Notes: generated by a model not told the origin, from the letters alone. A stretch of DNA of 64,000 bases from Paenibacillus oleatilyticus (GCF_018998565.1 NZ_JAHNZO010000032.1:1-64000), one strand, 5' to 3'. Shown: positions 51,411-60,357, numbered from the stretch's first letter. Translations and numbers: made by a program.

Positions 51411-52706
51411 ATGAAAGCTATTGTCAAACCGACCCCGCGTTTGGGCGGGACGATTAACGCCCTGTCTTCCAAAAACTACACGACCCGTTATTTGCTCATC
51501 GCCGCGCTCGCGGACGGGACGAGCACAGTGTATTTTCCGGCCCACAGCGAGGATAGCGATGCGATGCGCCGCTGTATCCGGGATTTGGGCGCCGTCCTGG
51601 AAGAGGACGACGAGAAGATGACGATCCGCGGCTTCGGCCGTCATCCGAAGCATGTGAGCGAGCTGAATGTCGGCAATGCGGGAGCGGTGCTCCGCTTCTT
51701 GATGTCCGTCGCCGCTTTTTGTCCGGAGGTGACGTTTATTAACGCTTATCCGGATTCTCTCGGCAAACGGCCCCATGACGATCTGATCGACGCCTTGAAG
51801 CAAATGGGAGTCGAGGTCGAGCACCGTGAAGGAAAGCTGCCGATTACGATTCGGGGCGGCCATCCGCGCGGGGGCAAAATTACCGTGTCCGGGAACGTCA
51901 GTTCGCAATTTTTAAGCTCCTTGCTGTTCGTTGCTCCTCTGCTGGACGAGGATAGCGAAATTACCGTGCTGCACGATCTGAAATCGAAAATTATCGTCGG
52001 CCAGACGCTGGAAGTCATTGCCCAAGCGGGTGTGAAAATCGAAGCGTCCGACGATTTGATGCACTATAAAATTCCGGGCAAGCAGCAGTATACGCCCCAA
52101 AACTACACGGTTCAGGGCGATTATCCCGGTTCTGCCGCTATTCTGGCCGCTGCGGCCGTGACGCATTCGGACGTAACGGTGCTTCATCTGGCGGAGCAAA
52201 GCAAGCAGGGCGAGCGGGCCGTCGTCGACGTGCTCCGCGCGATGGGCGTCGATCTTACTCACGAGAACGATGCCGTTCGGATTCGCGGCAATCAGAAGCT
52301 GACCGCAGGCGAGTTCGACGGGGATCATTTCACCGACGCCGTGCTGGCGATGGTTGCTGCGGCGGTGTTCGCGGAAGGTACGTCCCGCTTCTACAATGTA
52401 GAGAACCTGCGATATAAGGAATGCGACCGAATTACGGATTTTGTCAACGAGCTGCGCAAAGCCGGGGCGGATGTGGAGGAACGACAAAGCGAAATTATCG
52501 TTCACGGACGTCCGCAGGGCGTAACGGGCGGCGTCGAGATTAACGCGCATTACGACCACCGCGTCATAATGGCGCTTACCGTCGTCGGCCTCCGCTCTGA
52601 GCAAGGCTTGATTATCAACGACGCGCACCATGTGGCCAAATCTTACCCGCATTACTTCGAGCATTTGCTGTCGCTCGGGGCGCAAATCGAACTGGTTGAA
52701 GAATAA
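51411..52706 (+). CDS. aroA: 3-phosphoshikimate 1-carboxyvinyltransferase (EPSP synthase), divergent
   Basis: A 431-aa EPSP synthase, which joins PEP to shikimate 3-phosphate. Conserved points: the Lys of LSSK near residue 21, RPHDDLIDAL, FTDAVLAM (catalytic Asp), LRYKECDRI and DHRVIMAL. The PEP/glyphosate loop reads GNAGAVLRFL rather than the usual GNAGTAMRPL, changing the positions that match Thr97 and Pro101 of the E. coli enzyme, so it belongs to an atypical class and may be glyphosate-insensitive. SD AAGGAGAG precedes the ATG. Whether a second, canonical aroA exists elsewhere in the genome cannot be judged here. Confidence 0.93.
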   Translation: MKAIVKPTPRLGGTINALSSKNYTTRYLLIAALADGTSTVYFPAHSEDSDAMRRCIRDLGAVLEEDDEKMTIRGFGRHPKHVSELNVGNAGAVLRFLMSVAAFCPEVTFINAYPDSLGKRPHDDLIDALKQMGVEVEHREGKLPITIRGGHPRGGKITVSGNVSSQFLSSLLFVAPLLDEDSEITVLHDLKSKIIVGQTLEVIAQAGVKIEASDDLMHYKIPGKQQYTPQNYTVQGDYPGSAAILAAAAVTHSDVTVLHLAEQSKQGERAVVDVLRAMGVDLTHENDAVRIRGNQKLTAGEFDGDHFTDAVLAMVAAAVFAEGTSRFYNVENLRYKECDRITDFVNELRKAGADVEERQSEIIVHGRPQGVTGGVEINAHYDHRVIMALTVVGLRSEQGLIINDAHHVAKSYPHYFEHLLSLGAQIELVEE

Positions 52707-52769
52707 GGCGCCGCGCGCCGGCGCTGCTCAACCCATCATCATGATCGGCATGCTGATCGTAACGAGGCG

Positions 52770-53600
52770 GTGAAGGCCGTGACCGTATTGTGGAAAGGAA
52801 TCCAGGTCACGCTTGCTTTATTTCTCATCACAGGGCTTCTCTTTGCCAGCGGTGTATTTGGCGTACTGCTTTACGCTAAACTAACGGGACAGACATGGTT
52901 TCGGGACCCGACTGTCGCCTACGCGGAGCAAGAAGCTGCCGCAGCTAAGGCAGCCGCAACCGCTGCACCGCCTGCGGCGAAGCCTGTCGAGCGGCCGAAA
53001 AGCGTATTGCTGGAAGCGCCGCACATTCGGCAGCTGCCCGAGCTTCCTTCCGGATGCGAAGTGACGAGTCTTGCGATGCTATTGCAATACTACGGCGTGA
53101 ACAAATCCAAGATGGATTTGGTTCCGGAAATGAAAAAAGATCCGACCCCAATCCGTTATAACAAAAACGGCTCGATCGCTTACTGGGGAAATCCGAATAC
53201 CGGATTCGTCGGAGAGGTGACGGGCGCTGCCAAAGGGTTCGGGATCTACCATAGCGCATTGTTCGAGCTGCTTAAGGTTTATGTTCCGACGGCGCAAGAT
53301 CTGACCAAAGAGCCGTTCTCGAAGCTGGAAGACCAATTGATTCAGGGAGTGCCGTCCGTCGTTTGGACGACGATCAATTATAAGGTTCCAGACAATTGGG
53401 TCGTGTGGGATACGCCGATCGGTCCGATCGAGACGACCTTTATGGAGCATGCGGTGCTGCTGGTCGGCTTTGACGAACAGTACGTATATGTCAACGACCC
53501 GCTTGCCGGGCAAAGCAACAAAAAAATCGACAAAGAAGCGTTTATCGCAACATGGGATGCAATGGGACGCCAAGCGTTAAGCTATACAAAGGCGCAATAA
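52770..53600 (+). CDS. Membrane-anchored C39-like cysteine peptidase family protein
   Basis: A 276-aa protein. Residues about 8-37 are one strong hydrophobic segment (uncleaved anchor or signal), followed by an Ala/Pro-rich linker (about 50-75). The C-terminal domain resembles Peptidase_C39_2: Cys in LPSGCEVTSLAMLL (about 91), His in MEHAVLLVGF (about 229) and Asp in VNDPL (about 246), the expected Cys-His-Asp order. It is probably an extracytoplasmic peptidase with no known substrate. GTG start is at 52770; a second GTG nine bases on is possible. Confidence 0.82.
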   Translation: MKAVTVLWKGIQVTLALFLITGLLFASGVFGVLLYAKLTGQTWFRDPTVAYAEQEAAAAKAAATAAPPAAKPVERPKSVLLEAPHIRQLPELPSGCEVTSLAMLLQYYGVNKSKMDLVPEMKKDPTPIRYNKNGSIAYWGNPNTGFVGEVTGAAKGFGIYHSALFELLKVYVPTAQDLTKEPFSKLEDQLIQGVPSVVWTTINYKVPDNWVVWDTPIGPIETTFMEHAVLLVGFDEQYVYVNDPLAGQSNKKIDKEAFIATWDAMGRQALSYTKAQ

Positions 53601-53625
53601 ATTCATAAAGCGAGGAGCGATACTC

Positions 53626-54054
53626 ATGGCTTTTGAAAATCCACCGCGTGAACGAATTAAAGAACTATTGGCAGGAGCCAGCAACGTAGCGGTCGTAGGG
53701 CTGTCCGACAAGCCCGACCGCGTATCTTACATGGTTGCGGAAGCCATGCAGAAGAAAGGCTACCGCATTATTCCGGTCAATCCGACCGTAAGCGGATCGA
53801 TTCTCGGGGAAGCTTGCTACGCATCGCTCAGCGATATTCCCGAACCGGTCGATATCGTGAACGTATTCCGCCGCAGCGAACAGGTCGTTCCCGTAGCCAA
53901 GGAAGCGGTAAAGATCGGGGCCAAGGTGTTCTGGCTGCAGCAGGGGATCTTTAATGAAGAAGCGGCGGATATTGCCCGCGCCGGCGGTCTTGAAGTGATC
54001 ATGGACCGCTGTATAAAAGTAGAAGACTCGATTTTGCTGCCCGGAGGGAAATAA
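53626..54054 (+). CDS. CoA-binding (YccU-like) protein
   Basis: A 142-aa single Rossmann domain of the CoA_binding_2 family: VAVVGLSDKPDRVSYMVAEAM at the nucleotide loop, GYRIIPVNP, and FWLQQGIFNEEA. Members bind CoA or related nucleotides; their physiological role is largely unknown. AGGAGCG precedes the ATG, and thiE begins 1 base after the stop, so the two are translationally coupled. Confidence 0.88.
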   Translation: MAFENPPRERIKELLAGASNVAVVGLSDKPDRVSYMVAEAMQKKGYRIIPVNPTVSGSILGEACYASLSDIPEPVDIVNVFRRSEQVVPVAKEAVKIGAKVFWLQQGIFNEEAADIARAGGLEVIMDRCIKVEDSILLPGGK

Positions 54055-54055
54055 T

Positions 54056-54715
54056 TTGTTCCGGTCAGACGTTCGTCAATATTTATCGGTTTACTTGGTC
54101 ATGGATCTTTCGGGCCACGAGGGGAAGTCGGCGCTTGATATCGCCCGGGCGGCATTGGACGGCGGCGTAACGATGATCCAGCTTCGCGAGAAAAAAGCCC
54201 CTCTGGCCCGCGTCGTCGAAGAAGGCCGAGCGCTGCGGGAGCTTTGCCGGGAATATGGCGTCCCGTTTCTGGTCAACGACCGGGTCGATTTGGCGCTGGT
54301 GCTGGACGCCGACGGCGTGCATGTCGGGCAGGATGATCTGCCGGGATCGGAAGCCCGCAAGCTGCTCGGCCAGGATAAGATCATCGGCATCTCTGCCGGC
54401 ACGATGGCTGAGGCGGAGTGGGCCATGGCTCAAGGCGCAGATTATTTGGGCGTAGGCGCTGTCTATTCCACCCTTACCAAAGGGGATGCCGGGGCGCCGA
54501 TAGGCACCGGTTTGATTTCGGAGATCAAGCAGCGCTGGCCGCATATTGGCATGGTCGGGATCGGAGGCATTGACGCTTCCAATGCGGCGCCTGTCATTCA
54601 GGCTGGCGCGGACGGAGTAGCCGTCGTATCAGCTATCGTTCGGCAAAGCGATCCTTGCTCGGCGGCCCGGCAGTTAAAGTACGAAGTTTGTCCCGGACAA
54701 TCCCAAAAAAAATAA
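54056..54715 (+). CDS. thiE: Thiamine-phosphate synthase
   Basis: A 219-aa TIM-barrel enzyme that joins hydroxymethylpyrimidine diphosphate and thiazole phosphate to form thiamine monophosphate. Motifs: IQLREK (pyrophosphate-binding Arg/Lys), LVNDRVDLAL (Mg-binding Asp), GVHVGQDDLP, GVGAVYSTLTK and GIGGI. It starts at TTG, supported by GGAGGG 7 bases upstream; no ATG or GTG lies nearby in frame. No other thiamine gene or TPP riboswitch is visible here. Confidence 0.94.
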   Translation: MFRSDVRQYLSVYLVMDLSGHEGKSALDIARAALDGGVTMIQLREKKAPLARVVEEGRALRELCREYGVPFLVNDRVDLALVLDADGVHVGQDDLPGSEARKLLGQDKIIGISAGTMAEAEWAMAQGADYLGVGAVYSTLTKGDAGAPIGTGLISEIKQRWPHIGMVGIGGIDASNAAPVIQAGADGVAVVSAIVRQSDPCSAARQLKYEVCPGQSQKK

Positions 54716-54834
54716 ACGGCAAGTAATAAAATAAATCCTCCTTGAAGACAATAAGAAAGGCTTCTGGAATGGAACGGAACAACGACCAGTACCGGAAGAC
54801 TTTCTATAATAAACTTCGAGGAGGATTTTGTCGC

Positions 54835-55563
54835 ATGTACCAACAAGGCTACCAAAGCAGCTATCAAAACCAATTGGGTACGGCCGGTCTTGCAAGCTCC
54901 CAATTCACGAAATACCAACCGGTCGGTTATGTACAATCCCAATACAACCAGTCCTTGAATCAATCCGGAATCGGCCAGCAATACGGGGCGGGGCAGCAGT
55001 ACTCTCAATTCCAAAGCCCGCAAGCATATCACACGGCGAACTACCGTGGTAACCAACAAGGACATGACGCCTACCTTCGTTCCGATTCCACGCAACCGGC
55101 GCAAAGCCAATTCGGAATCGGCGCACCTCAATTCGGCGCTTCTTCTTTCGGAGCCGGACAACAGTTTTCGCAATATCAAAGCCCGCAATCGCCGCAATCG
55201 TATCACACGGCTAACTACCGCGGGAACCAGCAAGGTCATGACGCTTACCTGCGTTCGGATTCCACGCAGCCGGCCCAAAGCCAATTCGGCATCGGTGCAA
55301 GCCAATTTGGTGCCACAAGCTTTGCAAGCCAAAATCAATTCGGGCAGCAATTCGGTGTTTCCGGGCAATCGTATTCCCAATTCCAAAGCCCGCAATCGTA
55401 CCATCTGGCCCACTACCGCGGCAACCAACAAGATCACGATGCTTATCTCCGTTCCGATTCCAATCAACCGGCGCAAAGCCAATTCGGCATCGGCGCAACG
55501 GGTGCAACGGGTATCGGCACAGGCGGTTTCGGCGCAAGCGGCATCGGCTTTAACAGATTCTAA
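54835..55563 (+). CDS. Gln/Ser/Gly-rich repeat protein, possibly a spore or surface structural protein
   Basis: A 242-aa low-complexity protein built on three copies of a unit centred on YHTANYRGNQQGHDAYLR, SDSTQPAQSQFGIGA, joined by variable linkers rich in Gln, Phe, Gly and Ser. The C-terminus is a Gly-rich GATGATGIG segment. It contains no Cys or Trp and no signal peptide or membrane helix. I start at ATG 54835 because GAGGAGGA lies 9 bases upstream; an in-frame ATG at 54769 has no SD. The composition resembles spore-coat or gamma-type small spore proteins, but I do not recognise the repeat from a named family. A -10-like TATAAT is at 54805. Confidence 0.7.
   Translation: MYQQGYQSSYQNQLGTAGLASSQFTKYQPVGYVQSQYNQSLNQSGIGQQYGAGQQYSQFQSPQAYHTANYRGNQQGHDAYLRSDSTQPAQSQFGIGAPQFGASSFGAGQQFSQYQSPQSPQSYHTANYRGNQQGHDAYLRSDSTQPAQSQFGIGASQFGATSFASQNQFGQQFGVSGQSYSQFQSPQSYHLAHYRGNQQDHDAYLRSDSNQPAQSQFGIGATGATGIGTGGFGASGIGFNRF
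55021..55500 (+). repeat. Three tandem repeat units inside the Gln-rich protein gene
   Basis: Units begin near 55021, 55195 and 55390. Each encodes Y-H-x-A-N/H-YRGNQQxHDAYLRSDSxQPAQSQFGIGA. The bases have diverged mostly at third codon positions, so the protein sequence is under selection. Confidence 0.85.
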
Positions 55564-55586
55564 TTTTAATCGGCAAGCAGCTTCGA

Positions 55587-55615
55587 ACGGGCGGGCCCGG
55601 CAGGCCCGTCTTCTT
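55587..55615 (+). terminator. Possible terminator after the repeat-protein gene
   Basis: ACGGGC...GCCCGT stem enclosing a GC-rich stretch, followed by CTTCTTTGCGTTTT. The U-tract is imperfect. Confidence 0.45.
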
Positions 55616-55639
55616 TGCGTTTTCCCTGAAACTTACGGT

Positions 55640-55668
55640 TTGACAAAAAACGGTTGGGAGCGTACCAT
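55640..55668 (+). promoter_or_regulatory. Promoter of the PTS operon
   Basis: -35 TTGACA (55640-55645), 17-base spacer, -10 TACCAT (55663-55668), 30 bases before the start codon. The short leader leaves no room for a GlcT/LicT-type antiterminator hairpin. Confidence 0.6.
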
Positions 55669-55697
55669 CGTTAGTATGAAAGGGGGAACGGACCGAT

Positions 55698-57602
55698 TTG
55701 AATTGGATGGGAAACTTGCAGCAGCTTGGCCGGTCGCTTATGATGCCGACCATTACCCTTCCCGTTGCCGCTATCTTGCTGCGCCTCGGTACCCTGCCTT
55801 GGGATCGGATTCATATGCCCCGCGTCGGGGAAATTTTATTGCTCTGCGGCACAACGATCTTTACGTATTTGCCGCTTATTTTTGCGGTCGGCGTCGCTCT
55901 GGGGTTGACGGAAAGCGCAGGGATCGCGGGCATGTCGGCGCTTATCGGCCATTACATGTTCAGCGAAGCGACGCAGCGTTACCTCGGCGATTCGTTTCAG
56001 CTCGGCGTTCCCGGCGGCATCCTTATCGGGTTGCTGGCCGCCGTCATTTATCATAGGGTAAAGCATATTCAGCTTCCCGAATCGATTCAGTTTTTCGGCG
56101 GTCCCCGTATGGTGCCGCTGCTGATGGGGCTTGCCATTTTTTTATTGATCCTGCTGATGATCCAAGTCGGTCCTGTGCTCGAAACCGGGATGGAGAAGCT
56201 CACGAATTTTATCTTGGGGCTCGGCGGCTTCGGCACATTTTTATACGGCATTATTCACCGTCTTCTGGTCCCGTCCGGACTGCATCACGTGTTTAACAAC
56301 TTTTTCTGGTTTCAGCTCGGTGCGTACAACGATGCGCAAGGACAGCCGGTATTCGGCGACTTGCCCCGTTACTTTGCCGGTGACCCGACAGCGGGAATGT
56401 ATATGGCCGGCCTGTATCCGATCATGATGTTCGCGCTGCCCGCTATTGCCTTGGCGATTATTCAGGAAGCGCGCGAGGATTTAAAGCCCAAAATTCGCAC
56501 GACTTTCCTGACGGCGGCTTTCGCCTGCTTCTTAACCGGGGTGACCGAGCCGATTGAGTTTGCGTTTTTGTTTGTGGCGCCGTATCTGTTTTTCGTGCAT
56601 GCGATTCTTTCGGGATTGGCCATGTGGATCGCTTACGTGCTCGACATACACCACGGCTTCTCTTATTCGGCGGGAGCGATCGATTACTTGATCAATCTGC
56701 ACTTGTCGACCCGCGGCCTGCTGCTGATTCCGATCGGGCTGGCTTACGGCTTCGTCTACTACGTGCTGTTCCGCTGGGCGATCCGCCGCTTCCGCATCCC
56801 GACGCCCGGCCGCGAAGAAGGCTCGCAGCTCGAAGAATGGGCCGGGGACATTCCGTATCGTTCGCCGCTCATTTTGCAGGCGCTGGGCGGCAAAGAAAAC
56901 ATCAAGAACATCGAAGCGTGCATTACCCGCCTGCGGCTCACGCTAGTCAATGACCGCCAGATGGATGTGTCGGCGCTTCGGCTGCTCGGTGCGGCCGGCG
57001 TTATCCGTTTGGGCGGCGGCAACGTTCAGGTCGTGTTCGGGACGTATTCGGAACTGATCCGTGAAGAGATGATCAAGTCCATGCGCAAAGATATTCAGCA
57101 GGTGCTGTTCAGCTCGCCGATGCAAGGGCGAATGATCCCGCTGGAGGAAGTGCCGGACAAAATTTTTGCCGGGAAGCTGGTGGGCAATGGCGTCGCCTTT
57201 TTCCCCGATAAAGGAGAGCTGGTGTCGCCTGTAGCCGGTAAAATCATCCACGTTTATCCGACGCTTCACGCCTTGGGGATCGAAACGGAGCAAGGACTTC
57301 AAGTGCTCCTCCATATCGGAATCGATACCGCCGGTCTGCAGGGTAAATATTTTACCGCTTACGTGAAAGAAGGAGACCTGGTCGAACCGGGCCAGCTGCT
57401 CGTCAGGTTCAACCTGCAGAAGGTGAAGAAAAACTGCAAGTCGCTCGCGACGCCTATGCTCATCACGAACGTCGATATGGTGAGATCATGGAGCTTCGCG
57501 CCTTACAAAGCCGTGAAGAAAGGACAGGCGTCGGTCATGTCCGTCATGCTGAAAAATACCGCTACAACAGGAGTTACAGGGGGAGGGAACGCTTATGGTT
57601 GA
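55698..57602 (+). CDS. PTS glucose/N-acetylglucosamine-type EIICBA permease
   Basis: A 634-aa fused sugar phosphotransferase permease. The EIIC membrane domain is about 1-365, with the family segment GVTEPIEFAF near 281-290. EIIB is about 380-465, with phospho-accepting Cys408 in IEACITRLRL. EIIA of the glucose family is about 485-630, with phospho-His539 in LLHIGID and the second site His524. It takes up and phosphorylates a hexose, likely GlcNAc or glucose (NagE/PtsG group). Start is TTG 55698, with AGGGGGA about 11 bases upstream; ATG 55707 is less well placed. Enzyme I is encoded next with an 8-base overlap. Confidence 0.9.
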   Translation: MNWMGNLQQLGRSLMMPTITLPVAAILLRLGTLPWDRIHMPRVGEILLLCGTTIFTYLPLIFAVGVALGLTESAGIAGMSALIGHYMFSEATQRYLGDSFQLGVPGGILIGLLAAVIYHRVKHIQLPESIQFFGGPRMVPLLMGLAIFLLILLMIQVGPVLETGMEKLTNFILGLGGFGTFLYGIIHRLLVPSGLHHVFNNFFWFQLGAYNDAQGQPVFGDLPRYFAGDPTAGMYMAGLYPIMMFALPAIALAIIQEAREDLKPKIRTTFLTAAFACFLTGVTEPIEFAFLFVAPYLFFVHAILSGLAMWIAYVLDIHHGFSYSAGAIDYLINLHLSTRGLLLIPIGLAYGFVYYVLFRWAIRRFRIPTPGREEGSQLEEWAGDIPYRSPLILQALGGKENIKNIEACITRLRLTLVNDRQMDVSALRLLGAAGVIRLGGGNVQVVFGTYSELIREEMIKSMRKDIQQVLFSSPMQGRMIPLEEVPDKIFAGKLVGNGVAFFPDKGELVSPVAGKIIHVYPTLHALGIETEQGLQVLLHIGIDTAGLQGKYFTAYVKEGDLVEPGQLLVRFNLQKVKKNCKSLATPMLITNVDMVRSWSFAPYKAVKKGQASVMSVMLKNTATTGVTGGGNAYG

Positions 57603-59361
57603 GGGGATCGGAGCTTCGTCGGGGATTGCGATGGGCAAAGCTTTCGTTATTCCAACCTGGGAATGGGACTTTCCCGAAAAGCTGATCGACGTCACGGACT
57701 TGGCGTACGAATTCGAAAGGTTATATGACGGAATCCGCCATTCCAAGGACGAAATCGAACTGATTAAACAGGAATTCGTCAGCGTGCTGGGCGAGGAGCA
57801 AACGCAAATTTTCGACGCGCATCTGGCCATCTTGGAAGACCCGATTTTCATGAACGAAGTGCAGGGGATCATGCAGCGGCAGTACAAAGCGGCCGAGGTC
57901 GCCGTCAAAGAAGCGATCGACAAGTTCGTAGGAATGTTCGATCTGCTTGACGACGGTTATATGAAGGAGCGCGCACTCGATATTAAAGACGTCGGCAACC
58001 GGCTGCTTAAGCATCTGCTGGGGGCGCTCGAAGAGACGCTGCCGCCCAAGGATCAGCCCTACATTCTCGTAGCCAAGGAGCTGATTCCGTCCCAAATGGT
58101 GCATCTGGACGTGAGTCTGGCGTTAGGGCTGGTCACGATGCTGGGCGGCAAAACGTCGCATGTGGCGATCATGGCCCGCGCGATGGGCGTTCCGTACGTT
58201 CTCGGGATCGAGGGCAAGCTGCAAACGCCGATCCAAAACGGCGACTATCTGATCATCGACGGCGACGAGGGCGTCGTCTATGTGAACCCGGCCGACGATG
58301 TGATCGAGAAGTACAAGGCGCGGAAGGAAACGTGGAAAGCCGTTCAGGAGCAGCTGCAAAAGCTGGCCCATTTGCCTACCCGGACGGAAGACGGAAGGCA
58401 GATGCATTTGGCGGCCAACATCAGCTCGGTGAAGGAGCTGGAGCTGGTCATGAAGAACGGCGCTTCCGGCGTCGGCCTGTTCCGGACGGAATTTTTGTAC
58501 ATGGATCGCAGCAGCTTCCCCGAAGAAGAGGAGCAGTTCGCCGTATACCGCGAGGTGGCCGAGCGGCTGGGCGGCAAGCCGGTTGTCATTCGGACACTGG
58601 ACGTCGGAGGGGATAAGCATCTCGATTACCTGGCCCTGCCGGAGGAAGAGAATCCGTCGCTTGGCTACCGCGCGATCCGGATCATGCTGGACCGGACGGA
58701 TTTGTTCAAAACGCAGCTCCGGGCTATTTTGCGGGCGAGTCATTACGGCAACGTGAAGATCATGTACCCGATGATTTCTTCGCTTGACGAGCTGCGCAGA
58801 GCCAATGAAGTGCTGGAGGAAGCGAAAAAGGAGCTTGCCGACGAAGGAACCCCGTTCCGCTCGGATATCGCGGTCGGCATTATGATCGAGCTTCCGGCGG
58901 CGGTCATGATCTCCGATCTGCTGGCGCAAAAGGTCGACTTTTTCAGCATCGGAACGAACGACTTGGTGCAATACGTGCTGGCCGTCGACCGGATGAACGA
59001 GACGGTGGCGCATTTGTATGACCCGTTCCATCCGTCGGTGCTCCGCATGCTGAAGATTACGGCGGATCATGCCCACAAGCACGGGACGCATATCAGCGTG
59101 TGCGGCGAGCTGGCAGGGGATGTCCGCGCGTTGCCGATTTGGATCGCGCTTGGCATTACCGATCTGAGCATGTCGGTGCAGTCGATATTGAAGGTGAAAA
59201 ACAGCCTGCTTCAAAGCAGGCACAGCGAAGGCGAGAAGATTTGGGAGGAGCTGGCCGGCTGTGCCAGCAGCGCCGAAGTGGTGACCGTCCTTACCAAATA
59301 TTTGGAGACGGATATCGCCGATCAGTCGGGTCACACGAGACCCGCTTGCGGGTTCTCTTAA
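57595..59361 (+). CDS. ptsI: PTS Enzyme I (phosphoenolpyruvate-protein phosphotransferase)
   Basis: A 588-aa Enzyme I, normal length for the family. It takes phosphate from PEP onto His189 (GGKTSHVAIMAR) and passes it to HPr. The PEP-binding barrel shows GLFRTEFLYMDR, GIMIELPAA and the Cys-containing CGELAGD. ATG 57595 overlaps the upstream permease gene, so the two are coupled. The HPr gene (ptsH), which usually stands between or beside these genes in Bacillota, is absent from this window and must be encoded elsewhere. Confidence 0.95.
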   Translation: MVEGIGASSGIAMGKAFVIPTWEWDFPEKLIDVTDLAYEFERLYDGIRHSKDEIELIKQEFVSVLGEEQTQIFDAHLAILEDPIFMNEVQGIMQRQYKAAEVAVKEAIDKFVGMFDLLDDGYMKERALDIKDVGNRLLKHLLGALEETLPPKDQPYILVAKELIPSQMVHLDVSLALGLVTMLGGKTSHVAIMARAMGVPYVLGIEGKLQTPIQNGDYLIIDGDEGVVYVNPADDVIEKYKARKETWKAVQEQLQKLAHLPTRTEDGRQMHLAANISSVKELELVMKNGASGVGLFRTEFLYMDRSSFPEEEEQFAVYREVAERLGGKPVVIRTLDVGGDKHLDYLALPEEENPSLGYRAIRIMLDRTDLFKTQLRAILRASHYGNVKIMYPMISSLDELRRANEVLEEAKKELADEGTPFRSDIAVGIMIELPAAVMISDLLAQKVDFFSIGTNDLVQYVLAVDRMNETVAHLYDPFHPSVLRMLKITADHAHKHGTHISVCGELAGDVRALPIWIALGITDLSMSVQSILKVKNSLLQSRHSEGEKIWEELAGCASSAEVVTVLTKYLETDIADQSGHTRPACGFS

Positions 59362-59407
59362 GCGCTGTTGACTTTTACGATACTAGACATTGTTGGGGGA
59401 GAATCGG

Positions 59408-59950
59408 ATGAATCTTGCGGGATATAAAGTACTTGCCTTTGTCGACGAAGAATTTGAAGATCTGGAGATGTGGTACCCGGTGCTGCGGCTGCGGGAATCC
59501 GGGCTTGACGTGCATCTGGCCGGCCCTAAGGCAGGCACCGTCTATCACGGAAAATACGGCGTTCCTCTGACGACCGAGTACGCCTTGGACGAAGTGAAGT
59601 CCGAAGACTATATCGGGCTTTATGTGCCGGGCGGCTGGGCGCCGGACAAACTGCGCCGCTATGCTTCGGTACTGCGGCTGACCCGTGAATTTCACGAAGC
59701 GGAAAAACCGATTGCGCATATTTGTCATGCCGGCTGGGTGCTCGTTTCGGCGAAAATATGTCAGGGCTATACCATGACTTCAACGCCGGGCATCAAGGAC
59801 GATCTTGAAAATGCGGGCGCGATTTGGGTCGATCAGGAAGCGGTAGTCGACCGGCACATTGTGTCCGGACGCAGACCCCCGGATCTTCCGGCTTTTACCA
59901 AAGCGTTCGTGGACCGTTTGGCGCAATATGCCGAGGAGCATAAGGGATGA
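59408..59950 (+). CDS. DJ-1/PfpI-family protein
   Basis: A 180-aa single-domain class I glutamine amidotransferase-like protein of the PfpI/YhbO group. The nucleophile elbow has Cys106 with His107 (HICHAGW), and the conserved acidic stretch DEEFEDLE is near residue 15. Known members act as general stress proteins or glyoxalase/deglycase-like enzymes; the precise activity is not readable. ATG 59408 follows GGGGGAG. The vanZ-like gene overlaps its stop (ATGA). Confidence 0.88.
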   Translation: MNLAGYKVLAFVDEEFEDLEMWYPVLRLRESGLDVHLAGPKAGTVYHGKYGVPLTTEYALDEVKSEDYIGLYVPGGWAPDKLRRYASVLRLTREFHEAEKPIAHICHAGWVLVSAKICQGYTMTSTPGIKDDLENAGAIWVDQEAVVDRHIVSGRRPPDLPAFTKAFVDRLAQYAEEHKG

Positions 59951-60357
59951 ACATGATCGTCAGGTGGCTGCCTTCCGTCCTGTGGATGGCAGTTATTTTT
60001 TATTTGTCCTCGCGAACCGGCGACGATCTTGGGGGATGGCTGGATGAAATCCGCCTGATTATTCCTGCGATGGAAGGGTTCGATTGGGGCCATTTCGTTT
60101 CTTACTTTATATTGGCCTGGACTTATTTATGGGCACTTCGTCCCAAACGGCTGACCTTCCTGGCGAAGTTTGCGGTTGTGCTGCTGTGCGTGCTTTATGG
60201 GGTGACGGACGAATATCACCAATCGTTCGTGCCCGGGCGCACGCCGGATGTCATGGACATCCGCAATGATGGGATTGGAGCCGCTCTGGCGATGCTTGCG
60301 CTGTCGCTGCCTTTTGTCCGGCGCGCTTACGAGCGCCTGTGTGCTAAATATTACTAG
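59947..60357 (+). CDS. VanZ-family membrane protein
   Basis: A 136-aa membrane protein with about four helices and the VanZ-family signatures FYLSSRTG near the N-terminus, DWGHFVSYFILA, and the acidic loop YGVTDEYHQSFVPGR followed by DIRNDGIGA. VanZ contributes to low-level teicoplanin resistance; most chromosomal homologues are unassigned. It is coupled to the preceding PfpI-like gene by ATGA. Confidence 0.88.
   Translation: MNMIVRWLPSVLWMAVIFYLSSRTGDDLGGWLDEIRLIIPAMEGFDWGHFVSYFILAWTYLWALRPKRLTFLAKFAVVLLCVLYGVTDEYHQSFVPGRTPDVMDIRNDGIGAALAMLALSLPFVRRAYERLCAKYY

Noticed and set aside
55021-55500. CRISPR-like array
   Set aside because: The three repeats are in-frame protein-coding units of about 100 bases with synonymous differences, not short identical repeats with unique spacers.
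55564-55697. GlcT/LicT-type antiterminator (RAT) site before the PTS operon
   Set aside because: The promoter lies only about 30 bases before the start codon, so the leader is too short to hold the RAT/terminator pair.
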